Shown here one piece after another: positions 1-8,234 of a DNA stretch of 47,500 nt (the stretch's first letter is position 1; every line of letters starts with the position of its first letter). The notes below the pieces were generated by a model. It was not told the DNA's origin. It did not search any database and was given only the letters and a program-made list of their open reading frames with translations. The stretch spans positions 35,001 to 82,500 of the forward strand of contig NZ_JACRGA010000019.1 in the NCBI RefSeq assembly GCF_016217785.1, read 5' to 3'. The translations under genes were made by a program, and so were the position numbers. The DNA comes from Methanobacterium sp. GTDB taxonomy: Archaea; Methanobacteriota; Methanobacteria; Methanobacteriales; Methanobacteriaceae.

Positions 1-162
1 AGGGATGGTACAGAACGCATTGTTGCCAGAGGCCCGGATAAACTCAGTGTTGATGGTGAGATGAGTGGCACTCTTAGCCAAAATGATGTGCTTAAGACAG
101 AGTTAATAGCATTTGAGGATTTAATAGAATGTATTAATTTTTTTGGAGTTAGGAAAGAATAA
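1..162 (+). CDS. 3' end of an unrecognised protein (partial)
   Basis: An open frame enters from the left edge and runs 53 codons to a TAA at 160-162. The visible tail is mostly hydrophilic and ends in FFGVRKE. No motif identifies a family, so I assign no function. It converges with the metallophosphoesterase gene on the other strand; the roughly 215 bp between them hold a T-rich stretch and a short tandem repeat. Confidence 0.6.
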   Translation, partial: RDGTERIVARGPDKLSVDGEMSGTLSQNDVLKTELIAFEDLIECINFFGVRKE

Positions 163-290
163 CAGGGTAATTTTTCCCATAATCCCATATTCTAAACGAT
201 TTTCCGAGTACTCCCCTAATTTTTCTCCTTTAGATTTTAGATGATTCATTGTTGATTTCATTTAGATACCTCTGATAAATATCAGTAGGT

Positions 291-336
291 TAAAATAAGT
301 TAAAATAAGTTAAAAAAAGTTAAAAAAAGTTAAAAA
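291..336. repeat. 10-bp tandem repeat, about 4.6 copies
   Basis: The unit TAAAATAAGT (later copies TAAAAAAAGT) repeats head to tail between two convergent genes. It resembles other short intergenic tandem duplications in this window and is probably a slippage product. On either strand it is A- or T-rich and might also help transcription termination. Confidence 0.8.
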
Positions 337-377
337 ATAACATCCTTCCTAGTTAATACTCTTTTAGAAGTATTTTT

Positions 378-1457
378 TTAATTTAAGTCCTGTTTTAATG
401 TGATTAAAGTCATTTCACACCTTGAACCAAGTCTCATGGGAGGACCCCAAGTACCAGTACCTTGAGACACATACAACTTGGTTCCATTGTACTCGTACAA
501 TCCTTGAATATACGGAAACATCAGTTTAACCAGGAAATTGAATGGTATCATCTGCCCATTATGGGTGTGGCCTGAAAGTTGCAGGTCGATACCTGCTTCA
601 TGGGCATTCTCCAGCTCCCGGGGGAGATGATAAAGGAGGATTGCTGGTTTTTCATTGTTAATTTCCAGCTGTGAGAGGGTGTTTTTAAGATGGTCTCTCC
701 CATAATAATATCCCACACCTATTACCTGAATTCCTTTAAAGTCAACCAGTTCCCCCTGAAGAATCCTCAGCTTAGTGCCTTCCAGAACCCGGAAGACTTC
801 ATCCAATCCTTCGTAAGTTTCATGATTGCCCGTCACAAAGAATGCAGGTGCATTCAAACGGTTAATGGCATTAAATGTATGTTTGTGCAACCTTGCACTG
901 CCATCAACCATGTCCCCGGTTATAAAAACCAAGTCAGGATTTAATTTATTGGTTTCATTAACGATTCTCTCCATGTAACCTGAGTTTCTTATGGAACCAA
1001 TGTGAATGTCTGATAGATGTACTGCCTTCAAATCCTCATTTAAACCTTTTAATGGTATCTCTATTTTTACAAGTTTCAATGTGTAACTATTATAAATGGA
1101 ATATGTACTGATAACCGTTACCAGTATCGCTATTAAAATACCAGCACTTTCGCGGGGAATCGGAACAAACCAGGAAAATACCAGGTAGACGATTAGAGCG
1201 AAAAGTAAATAGAATGATATTCCCATCCAAGCTGATGCTGCAGTGTAGAATATTCGAGTGAAGTTATTGGAAACTGTCCGTTCAATCAGGGTGGCCACAG
1301 GATAGGAAAGTGCTGCAATAAGCATTATTATGTAAAATCCATTATCCATGGGCAAACCCAACAGAAATGACATTCCAAAAAAAACATAATAGTTTAGGGC
1401 TAAAAATCCCACGAAAAATAGGGATATGAACATTGCATACTGCAGGATTCTTCTCAT
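378..1457 (-). CDS. Membrane-anchored metallophosphoesterase (YkuE-like)
   Basis: The first 130 residues or so form four to five hydrophobic segments, which would anchor the enzyme in the membrane. The rest is a calcineurin-like phosphoesterase with its metal-binding motifs intact: D150-x-H152, GDMVDG around 181, GNHE at 210-213, H277 and GHTH at 296-299. The 359-residue length and the order membrane-then-catalytic fit the YkuE-like branch, whose substrates are phosphate esters or phospholipids; the substrate here cannot be read from the sequence. It is a single gene, convergent with the partial gene at the left edge. The start is preceded by a weak AGGCGGT ribosome binding site. Confidence 0.88.
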   Translation of the reverse strand: MRRILQYAMFISLFFVGFLALNYYVFFGMSFLLGLPMDNGFYIIMLIAALSYPVATLIERTVSNNFTRIFYTAASAWMGISFYLLFALIVYLVFSWFVPIPRESAGILIAILVTVISTYSIYNSYTLKLVKIEIPLKGLNEDLKAVHLSDIHIGSIRNSGYMERIVNETNKLNPDLVFITGDMVDGSARLHKHTFNAINRLNAPAFFVTGNHETYEGLDEVFRVLEGTKLRILQGELVDFKGIQVIGVGYYYGRDHLKNTLSQLEINNEKPAILLYHLPRELENAHEAGIDLQLSGHTHNGQMIPFNFLVKLMFPYIQGLYEYNGTKLYVSQGTGTWGPPMRLGSRCEMTLITLKQDLN

Positions 1458-1716
1458 TTTTTTAACCGCCTTTAAAGATTCCTTTTAACCATTTAATCAG
1501 TGATCGGCAACCAGTGATCCATTTTCCTATTAATTCCGAATTCAAGATTAAAATGTTATAATCATATATTTTTTATCAAAGCATTCAAAGCGGATACTCT
1601 CAATATCACAGATTATACTTAGGAGATTCTTATAACTATTAAAAAAAATGAATTCCATGTTTAATATGACTTATTTTGTTTAAATATCAGTTATTTTTTG
1701 TTAAATACCAGTGTTT

Positions 1717-2628
1717 TTAAATTATCGAAGTTTCTGGTAATAGTTTCACCAGAGTGTAGTCATACATCAGGGATTTTTTAATCTCAGAGACATCCCCCAG
1801 ACGGTAATCATCCACCTTCACTTCGGCAATCTGGTCTTTGTACTTATCAAAGTCCAATTTGACTCTCACCCCATCCAGCTGACTGACTATGGGTGCAGGG
1901 GAATAGATTTCCTTTACTGCTTCTACCTGGTTTTCAATTTCTGTTTTCACCAATATGGAGGGGACTATAGGTGGATCATCCATCATTTCTTTACGTCGAT
2001 TGTCGAGAATGTCCTCAACAACATCTGCCAGGTTCCTGAGGGCACGGATGTTCTCCCCTCTTTTTAAACGACGGGGGATTCTGCCCAACCCACTCACATA
2101 AGCTGTGGCCCCTGGTATGTCCTCTACATTCATCTCGGGAGCACCAGTTACCACCACGGGGATGTCGATGTCAGCGAATAGATGAGTTTTGTTCATGATG
2201 CATTCCTTGAAACTCCCCAAGGCAAAAACTGCCAGATCATGCTCTTCAATGAGTCTTTTTTCATCCTCTGAAATGCGCGATATTCCCTTTCCCGCTCCCC
2301 GGGAGAGGCCAATCATGTTATCCTTAGCCCCATAACGTCGAAGATACTCAGAGATATCACAAGCAGAATGAGGTAGGTGCTGTCTGGCCAGTGTGGGTGA
2401 TACAATGGCAATTTCTGTTCCTGCCATTGGTGCTCTTTTAATTTTCCCCAGAAGTTCCCTGGACTTTTCCTCAACTTTATCCACATCTTCCACAGGCACT
2501 GCTAGGGTGAGGACCAGATCCATCTGAGTGGTGGTCTCCTGCAATACGAAACCTCCCAGATCCTCGATAAGCTCTGTTATCTCTTCGTGCTTGTGAACTC
2601 CTCCAGTATAGGTTAGGGTTTCGTACAT
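1717..2628 (-). CDS. mmp7: Methanogenesis marker protein 7 (McrC-like)
   Basis: This 303-residue protein matches the methanogenesis marker 7 family, found only in methanogens and relatives and described as related to the C protein of the methyl-coenzyme M reductase operon. The McrC-like part runs from about residue 80 (SPTLARQHLPHSACDISEYL) through LIEEHDLAVFALGSFKECI. In M. thermautotrophicus and M. maripaludis, Mmp7 co-purifies with Mmp17, Mmp3, McrC and the ATPase A2 in the ATP-dependent complex that reactivates methyl-coenzyme M reductase. The gene overlaps the upstream mmp17 by 16 bp and has its own GGAG site, so the two are one transcription unit. No mcr structural gene is visible nearby. 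Confidence 0.88.
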   Translation of the reverse strand: MYETLTYTGGVHKHEEITELIEDLGGFVLQETTTQMDLVLTLAVPVEDVDKVEEKSRELLGKIKRAPMAGTEIAIVSPTLARQHLPHSACDISEYLRRYGAKDNMIGLSRGAGKGISRISEDEKRLIEEHDLAVFALGSFKECIMNKTHLFADIDIPVVVTGAPEMNVEDIPGATAYVSGLGRIPRRLKRGENIRALRNLADVVEDILDNRRKEMMDDPPIVPSILVKTEIENQVEAVKEIYSPAPIVSQLDGVRVKLDFDKYKDQIAEVKVDDYRLGDVSEIKKSLMYDYTLVKLLPETSII

Positions 2629-3170
2629 AATCTACTCTCCAGAATATTATATCTCATCTGTGCTCTTTCCAGGGGATTAAATGGGGTATTTTTGTGGGAG
2701 GGAATTTCCACAGCCCGAATCCCCATAAATTTTATTTCCTCCCGGATATCACCATTAGGGTCATCTTTCAGATAGTCCGGAAAAACTAGAAAGTCCGGTT
2801 TTTTTGTCACCAGGGAAAATCCCATGTCATCAACTATCTCTCTAATGAATTTAGAGTAAACCTTAACTTTTATTTTTTTCCTTTCATCCATTGTTTCCCT
2901 TTCTCGGCAAACATGAAGGGAATAATCATCCCCCCACTCCCCCATATCCAGTTTTTCCGTTCCCAAAGTGTTTGAAATAAGATCAATACTTTCATAAATC
3001 TGTTTAAAAGTATTTAACTTAATTTTAATTGCCGGAGTGCTTGTATCAGTCTCAGAGAGGACTATAGCCAAATCAACACCTTCAAAATTGTTGTCCTGCT
3101 TTACAGTGTACTTTGAAACACCAGCCAGTCTAACAACTTCCTGGCACATGGGCGTGGTATATATTTTCAT
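2613..3170 (-). CDS. mmp17: Methanogenesis marker protein 17
   Basis: The 185-residue product has the length and partner expected for methanogenesis marker 17 and is the first gene of an operon with mmp7 (16-bp overlap). Known biology: Mmp17 is a subunit of the McrC-Mmp7-Mmp3-A2 assembly that activates methyl-coenzyme M reductase. The sequence is soluble and acidic, with cysteines at the N-terminus (PMCQEVV), in LHVCRE and near the C-terminus (SRLCTKP). The start follows GAGGTAGGCTC, a usable ribosome binding site, with a TATA box about 40 bp upstream. Another marker of similar size (Mmp5 or Mmp6) is less likely because those are nearer 140 residues. Confidence 0.78.
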   Translation of the reverse strand: MKIYTTPMCQEVVRLAGVSKYTVKQDNNFEGVDLAIVLSETDTSTPAIKIKLNTFKQIYESIDLISNTLGTEKLDMGEWGDDYSLHVCRERETMDERKKIKVKVYSKFIREIVDDMGFSLVTKKPDFLVFPDYLKDDPNGDIREEIKFMGIRAVEIPSHKNTPFNPLERAQMRYNILESRLCTKP

Positions 3171-3204
3171 GAGCCTACCTCAAATTCGCTATCGTTTCAT
3201 TAAC

Positions 3205-3218
3205 AATAATATATTTAC
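3205..3218 (-). promoter_or_regulatory. TATA box of the mmp17-mmp7 operon
   Basis: Read on the minus strand, TAAATATATTATTG lies about 40 bp upstream of the mmp17 start. Transcription would begin near 3183, leaving a short leader that contains the GAGGTAG ribosome binding site. It is inferred from sequence and spacing only. Confidence 0.5.
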
Positions 3219-3708
3219 ACTAAGTAAGTTACTGCAAACGATTGGGTTTCTGAAAAATGTGGGTTTCTGTAATTGATTACCTAATACAAATATTAGTTTG
3301 CGATAAATTAGGCTTGTGATAAAATCCATATTGTAAACCACTACAAATCCATATAAATTTGACTGTTTTAGTAGTTATAATCGTGCAGAATAATCGTGTT
3401 AACGAGATTTCTTTACTTTAGTATATAATGAAATTTCTTTACCTTATAATTACCTTCTAATATATTCCCTATACTCAATTGTTCTTGTATAATCTCAATT
3501 GTAAAAAATTAAATTTTTAAAAAAAAATTTATTATAAAATTGTATTGATAATTTGTTTTCTTGGTCCCGGGATAAATCTAAAGTCCAGGAATAGATCTAA
3601 TGTAATGAAAGCCCTATATGCAAAAAGGACGCCCTGAATAGTCTCTATAAACAAGACCATCATATTAATATTGAAAATCTTTTATTTATCAGAATCATAC
3701 TAAATCAC
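3219..3708. other. AT-rich intergenic region without a gene
   Basis: About 490 bp of very AT-rich DNA with A and T runs (for example around 3507-3530) separates the mmp17 promoter from the broken PadR gene. I see no coding frame, tRNA or strong hairpin in it. Confidence 0.6.
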
Positions 3709-4257
3709 ATGACTGATCTATCCCATCAAGAGGCCGCAGTATTGGGAATTTTATATGAGCATCATCATTACGCCTACCGAATCCAAGAAATTATGGAGAA
3801 AGAGGGATGGATAACTGGGCTGATATTGAGTTTTCATCCATACACAACATTCTAGAACAGCTTGAAACAATCAAATTAGTGCAAAGTAATATTAAAGCTG
3901 AGAATGGAGGGCAAACATCCAGAAAAGTTTATTACATAACTGATGAAGGTAAATTGGTCTTAAAGAAAAAAATTAAAACAATTTTGTCAAAAAAAGGCAA
4001 AATAATCTACCCATTCGACTTGGGACTTTCAAACATGTATGTTTTAAGTCATAGCGAGCTAATTCAAAGTCTTGAACTTTATTTGAAATCAGTCGAAGAC
4101 CCGTATTTATTCTCTTGAATACGTATTAAAAATACAAGAAGAAAACAATTTGCCTTATAACTTTATAGCTATTTACAGTAGATCACTACTACTTTTAAAG
4201 GCTGAAGAGAGGTGGATAAAAGAATTCATGGCAAAAACCCCAGCTGATTCTGAATAA
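3709..4257 (+). pseudogene. PadR-family transcriptional regulator, two frameshifts
   Basis: Three consecutive pieces read as one PadR-type regulator of about 183 residues, but in alternating frames. Piece 1 (ATG at 3709) gives MTDLSHQEAAVLGILYEHHHY, the start of the winged helix. Piece 2 (frame shifted near 3803-3807) gives the rest: NWADIEFSSIHNILEQLE, the recognition helix region, then the wing SRKVYYITDEGK. Piece 3, back in the first frame from about 4090, gives the C-terminal dimerisation helix with LLLLKAEERWIKEFMA and stops at 4255-4257. The first break falls at a GGG run and fits a single-base loss. Two independent breaks argue for a dead gene, though sequencing error cannot be excluded. 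It lies alone in AT-rich DNA, and its former target is unknown. Confidence 0.75.
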
Positions 4258-4440
4258 AAATTGGGGATATATATTATATCTAAATTTTTAATGTAGTCTA
4301 AGTAAATTAATTTTATAATTAGGTAAAATTAGATGATATAAACCATCACAAACTGTGGAATTTCTCATTGTGAAATAACCAATCAAGGGCTACCAAAGAA
4401 TTTAAATAATAAATAAAACAAAAAAAGAACATAACAAGAC

Positions 4441-4450
4441 CTTTTTATAC
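4441..4450 (+). promoter_or_regulatory. TATA box for the TRAM-domain gene
   Basis: CTTTTTATAC is a good archaeal TATA box centred near 4447. Transcription would start near 4470-4473, downstream of the GTG at 4463 and almost on an in-frame TTG at 4472. This favours a leaderless message beginning at the TTG. Confidence 0.5.
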
Positions 4451-4462
4451 TGGTCTCGGGAT

Positions 4463-4687
4463 GTGAATACATTGTTTGGAGCAGATGAAACCCCAAAAAC
4501 GGCCCCTATAAAAGAAGGGGAGGAATATGAGGTTAAAATTGAAGATTTAGGTAAAGAAGGCGATGGAATCACCAGAATTGACGGTTTCGTAGTCTTTGTA
4601 CCTGAAACAAAGGTAGGTGAAGAAATTAAGGTTCGAATAACCTCGGTGAGGAGAAGATTCGCCTTTGCTGAGAAGGTTCCTGAATGA
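4463..4687 (+). CDS. TRAM-domain RNA-binding protein
   Basis: A 71-74-residue stand-alone TRAM domain. The body reads EGEEYEVKIEDLGKEGDGIT, then DGFVVFVPETKVGEEIKVRI, the five-stranded barrel with the glycine-rich loop typical of archaeal TRAM proteins. Such proteins bind RNA and in methanogens have been described as abundant RNA chaperones, likened to bacterial cold-shock proteins. No ATG is available: the candidates are GTG at 4463 and TTG at 4472, the second fitting both the TATA box position and the usual family N-terminus (M-F-G). There is no clear ribosome binding site. The gene is followed by a T-rich stretch and then comB in the same direction. Confidence 0.85.
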   Translation: MNTLFGADETPKTAPIKEGEEYEVKIEDLGKEGDGITRIDGFVVFVPETKVGEEIKVRITSVRRRFAFAEKVPE

Positions 4688-4741
4688 ATAAGGAATAAAA
4701 ATCTTATTTTTTCCCCTTTAATATCTATTTTTGGTGTTATT

Positions 4742-5410
4742 ATGAAGGTTTCCCTGAGTTTTGAGAGATCATTTTCTAAAGATGTGGCCATCATGGTTGA
4801 TGTTTTACGCGCCAGCACCACCATCACCGTGGCCCTGGAAAAAATCCCCAATATCATCCCCACGTTGGAGATAGAAGAAGCTCTGGCTATTGCCCCCGAA
4901 CATCAGGCCTTCCTGGCAGGTGAAAGGGGAGGGGCAACCATTGAAGGATTCGATGTTGGAAATTCCCCCCTGGAAATCCAGAACTTACGCGGTGAAACCC
5001 TGATCATCACCACCAGTAACGGGACCCGGATCCTGGAAGGAATCAGGGGCCGTGCACTCATAGGTTCCTTTATAAATGCTCAGGCAGTTGCAGAGAAGGC
5101 CAGGAAAATCGCAACCAGCCATATAGAAGTGGTTATGGCTGGGGTGAGGGGAAAATTCGCCATAGAAGATTTCCTGGGTGCTGGTGAAATAATCTCCCAC
5201 TTGCGGGATCAGGAACTGGATGAAATGGCCCAATCAGCATGTATGGCAATTCAAAACCCCCAACTGGTGGATCAAGCTGTGACAAACTCCCGATCAGCAA
5301 GGAATCTTAGGAAACTGGGATTTGGGGAAGACGTGGACTTCTGTCTCCAGCGAGATAAATCACATTTGGTACCTGAATTTAAAGATGGATTAATAAGAAT
5401 TTTAGAATAA
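4742..5410 (+). CDS. comB: 2-phosphosulfolactate phosphatase (coenzyme M synthesis)
   Basis: ComB hydrolyses (R)-2-phospho-3-sulfolactate to sulfolactate, the second step of the PEP-dependent route to coenzyme M. Family motifs are complete: DVLRASTT at 20-27, GERGG near 61, DVGNSP near 73 and the TTSNGT loop near 93. The 222-residue length is normal. The ATG is preceded by GGTG five bases upstream. The enzymes for the next steps (ComC, ComD, ComE) are encoded about 33 kb downstream in the same direction. ComA, the first step, is not in this window. Confidence 0.93.
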   Translation: MKVSLSFERSFSKDVAIMVDVLRASTTITVALEKIPNIIPTLEIEEALAIAPEHQAFLAGERGGATIEGFDVGNSPLEIQNLRGETLIITTSNGTRILEGIRGRALIGSFINAQAVAEKARKIATSHIEVVMAGVRGKFAIEDFLGAGEIISHLRDQELDEMAQSACMAIQNPQLVDQAVTNSRSARNLRKLGFGEDVDFCLQRDKSHLVPEFKDGLIRILE

Positions 5411-5562
5411 ATGAAGGATTAAAATTAAGTAAAGGACAAGCTTTTTATATGCCTACATTATATCTATAGGCTCAATATTATAACTGAAAGAACCAGAAAA
5501 TTTATTAAAAAAATTTTAATTATGGATTGAAATAATTTTCTAGTTGAATTTAGAGTGATTTA

Positions 5563-6720
5563 ATGGCACCTGACAATTTAACAATCATTGGTACAGCCCA
5601 CGTATCAGAAAAGAGTGTGGAAGAAGTAAGAAATACCATCCTAGAGAGTGAACCAGACATTGTAGCCGTGGAACTTGACGCAGCCCGTTATCAGAACCTT
5701 CTCAACGAGAAGAATGGTGTTCAACAGGATAAAGAGATAAAAATACGGGAAATCTTAAAGGGCAATAATTTCACCATGTTCTTGGTGAGCGGGTTTCTCA
5801 GCTACTTCCAGAAAAAGATTGGAGATGAAGTGGGGGTTAAACCCGGCTCAGAAATGCTGGCCGCAGCAGAAGCCGCCGAAGAAGCCGGAGCCAAGGTCGC
5901 CCTTATTGACCGTGACATTCAGATCACCCTTAAACGGGCTTTGAATCGAATGAGTTTCTGGGAAAAGGCCAAGTTCATTTACAGCATCATAGCATCATTT
6001 TTCAGTAAAGATGAGGCTATTGAAGATATTGAAGATATAAAACAGGGCGATGCCTTGGAAGAAGTCATGGGTTACTTCCAGGAGATGTCTCCCCGTGCTT
6101 ATGAGGTTTTGGTGGCAGAAAGGGATGCGTTCATGGCTCAAAGGCTCCTGGATCTGGAAGGAAATGTGGTAGCTGTGGTAGGGGCCGGTCACAAAAAGGG
6201 AATTCAAAAGAACATGGAAAACCCCCAGGACATACCTCCACTTTACCAGCTTATGGAGTTAAAAGAATCAAAAATCAGTGCCACTAAAGTGATCTTATTT
6301 GCAATACCGGCATTATTCATAATAATATTTGTACTTGCATTCCTGCAGGGGATCAACATCCAATCTGGAATTCTGGAGTTTGTTCTACTCACAGGGGGAT
6401 TGGCCTTTGTCGGATCTCTTTTAGCTGGATCTAAAATCCCTTCTGCTATCACTGCATTTATAGTAGCCCCCTTCACCGCTATACACCCCCTTCTGGCCGC
6501 AGGATGGTTTGCAGGAATAGTGGAGGCCAAATTGAGGGGAGTTTCCATGGATGACTTGGCCAGCCTATCCAAGAGTGAAAGTCTGCGTGACCTCTGGAAT
6601 AACCGATTATTTAGAATACTACTGGTGGTGGTGGGGGCCAACATCGGCACCACCATCGGAGTCTTCCTATCCATACCCAACGTTCTCCTGCCCTTGATCA
6701 ATAAATTAATGGGCATGTAA
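5563..6720 (+). CDS. TraB/PrgY-family membrane protein
   Basis: The N-terminal 240 residues form a TraB domain, related to erythromycin-esterase/TIKI-type folds, with the two signature histidines in IGTAHVSEKS (H13) and VGAGHKKG (H210) and an acidic VAVELD motif. The C-terminal third has about four hydrophobic segments (roughly 243-265, 270-288, 296-325, 353-378) and would sit in the membrane. The bacterial namesake PrgY limits pheromone activity, and the family is suspected to contain metal-dependent peptidases; the role in archaea is unknown. GAGTGAT precedes the ATG. A TATA-like TTTTTATATG lies near 5442. Confidence 0.85.
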   Translation: MAPDNLTIIGTAHVSEKSVEEVRNTILESEPDIVAVELDAARYQNLLNEKNGVQQDKEIKIREILKGNNFTMFLVSGFLSYFQKKIGDEVGVKPGSEMLAAAEAAEEAGAKVALIDRDIQITLKRALNRMSFWEKAKFIYSIIASFFSKDEAIEDIEDIKQGDALEEVMGYFQEMSPRAYEVLVAERDAFMAQRLLDLEGNVVAVVGAGHKKGIQKNMENPQDIPPLYQLMELKESKISATKVILFAIPALFIIIFVLAFLQGINIQSGILEFVLLTGGLAFVGSLLAGSKIPSAITAFIVAPFTAIHPLLAAGWFAGIVEAKLRGVSMDDLASLSKSESLRDLWNNRLFRILLVVVGANIGTTIGVFLSIPNVLLPLINKLMGM

Positions 6721-6843
6721 GTGTGTAAAATTTAATGAAACATTTAATGGACATACCCCATACATGACTTCTATGGCATGAAATAAATGGGATTTATAGA
6801 TTTTTAGTAATTCATTTAAAAACAGTTAGATGAGTTGGTTTAA

Positions 6844-7056
6844 ATGTACTTGATATTCAGATGTGACTGTGGAAGGGCAGTATATGCCAAAGAAGGTGTA
6901 AACGTGAAGAAATGCGTTTGTGGGAAGAATTTGAAGGTTGCTCAGAGGAGAATCATAGCTAAAACTGAAGACCATCAAACAGCCTCTGAAAAGGTGCAAG
7001 AACTTCAGGAAGAAAAGTATGGTGGAGTCTACTTTACTACTGCCGATAAATTATGA
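6844..7056 (+). CDS. Small zinc-ribbon protein, DUF1922 family
   Basis: A 70-residue protein with two cysteine pairs, CDCG at 8-11 and CVCG at 24-27, that would bind one zinc, followed by a charged helix. It matches the DUF1922 family known from the M. thermautotrophicus protein MTH1184, whose structure was solved without revealing a function. In this window the neighbours (comB, a TraB protein, then further on a GTPase, a tRNA thiolase and an MTH1187-family gene) look like a conserved Methanobacteriales gene order. The ribosome binding site is weak. Confidence 0.85.
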   Translation: MYLIFRCDCGRAVYAKEGVNVKKCVCGKNLKVAQRRIIAKTEDHQTASEKVQELQEEKYGGVYFTTADKL

Positions 7057-7289
7057 ACTCATAACATCATCTGCATCTTAATAAATCAAACTTAATCCTA
7101 AAAATTGCATAAACTAAAAACTTTAACATTGTATCATATTATTCTTAAGTCTTCAAAAATAATCTCCCTAAAAAAAATTCCTAAATAATAAATAAACCTT
7201 AACTGGATTAGTTTATGAAAGAATAAGTATCTAGCATATTACTTGAATAGTTTAGTGGTGTATTGGTTACAGGTTATGAGTTTAACCCC

Positions 7290-7466
7290 TTACCATCCTT
7301 CTATCTTTTTTACTTCTTCCAGTATTTCAATACACTCTTCTATTTCCTTAGTAGGTTCTAACCCTTTTAGTATGCCTATAACTTGGTTAATTCTGGCTAT
7401 ACTTCCAATATTCATAATTTTTTCTTTCTTTAGTTCTATATTGTCAAATCCTTTCAGTTTTACCAT
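7290..7466 (-). CDS. Small 58-residue helical protein, unknown
   Basis: Starting at an ATG (7466-7464) and ending in TAA, this frame encodes 58 residues rich in Lys, Glu and Ile, for example LEPTKEIEECIEILEEVKKI, which would form a long amphipathic helix. An in-frame stop lies seven codons upstream, so the start is fixed. The putative ribosome binding site AGGGAT is weak. The composition looks like a real protein, and the opposite-strand reading is a low-complexity shadow. Function is unknown; it may be a small regulator or antitoxin-like protein. Confidence 0.5.
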   Translation of the reverse strand: MVKLKGFDNIELKKEKIMNIGSIARINQVIGILKGLEPTKEIEECIEILEEVKKIEGW

Positions 7467-7610
7467 TTTATCCCTATTATTTCCATGCTATAGTGGTTTT
7501 TTACCGGGTAGTTGTGGTAGTTGCTTGAATACTTATTAACCCACCCTGTGATTATAATTAAATTCCCATATTCTTAACTATATGTATACTCAATGAACTA
7601 GATAAAAAAA

Positions 7611-7802
7611 TTAAAATGATTTCACAGTATTGAATGCTGTAGGATTACTCCCAACATGACTTTTTGTTATGTAATATCCTGCAGGAGTAACTGTCATTAT
7701 TTTACTGGGTTTTATCCTATACATTATTACATTTGAAACGGCTTTAGATGATAACATAGCTGTTGGCATTGTTATTTTTTTAAGTTTTTCCAATTGTCCC
7801 AT
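7611..7802 (-). CDS. Small 63-residue protein, unknown
   Basis: An ATG start at 7802 follows a GGGGGAAATAATT ribosome binding site. The product begins MGQLEKLKKITMPTAM and has a mixed basic composition. There is no recognised motif. It lies about 145 bp upstream of the 58-residue gene on the same strand, so the two may be co-transcribed. Direct-repeat-like sequence (GGATGAAGTA twice) lies just upstream near 7832-7860. Confidence 0.4.
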   Translation of the reverse strand: MGQLEKLKKITMPTAMLSSKAVSNVIMYRIKPSKIMTVTPAGYYITKSHVGSNPTAFNTVKSF

Positions 7803-8234
7803 AATTATTTCCCCCTGTTATTATATTATAGGATGAAGTATTATACAACTATGGATGAAGTAGTATATACTAACCTAACTATGGACAGAAAAAATTATTA
7901 TCATTGAACTTTAGTTGGATAAAGTAAGATCCCCACGACTAGCTGCATCCCATCAGGTTGATAGAATTAGCTTGTTGCAAAAACCAAGTATTTGTATGAT
8001 GATCCCAAACAATACTATTACTTATTTTCTATACAAATATTTTAGTATATCAATATACCCCGAGTCTTTTTATAAATAAACCTATTATTTCCAGCGTAAT
8101 AATGCAAAATCAAGCTGAATACTATCCATTTTACTTTTTTCATATAAATTAGGAGATGTATATATACTATCTTATACCATAGTGAAGGGTGAATACTTAG
8201 ATAAAGAGATATTAACAAAACATCTTGATCTAGT
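7803..8234. other. AT-rich intergenic region with a TATA box and a 16-codon ORF
   Basis: This 430-bp stretch has two imperfect copies of GGATGAAGTA-TATAC (about 7832-7875), a strong TATA box TTTTTATAAATA at 8067-8078 on the plus strand, and a 16-codon ORF at 8102-8152 (MQNQAEYYPFYFFHIN) starting about where transcription should begin. The TATA box is the best candidate promoter of the GTPase gene at 8235, giving a leader of about 135 nt. Confidence 0.5.

Noticed and set aside
4402..4863. 153-codon minus-strand frame over the TRAM gene and the start of comB
   Set aside because: It is antisense to two well-supported genes, has low-complexity composition and no ribosome binding site.
5448..5471. 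Inverted repeat GCCTA...TAGGC beside a TATA-like sequence before the TraB-like gene
   Set aside because: The stem is only five bases and not repeated elsewhere, so it is not enough to call an operator.
7243..7539. 98-codon plus-strand frame in the gene-poor island
   Set aside because: Ser/Phe/Ile-rich low-complexity reading of the reverse complement of the 58-residue gene, which has the better composition.
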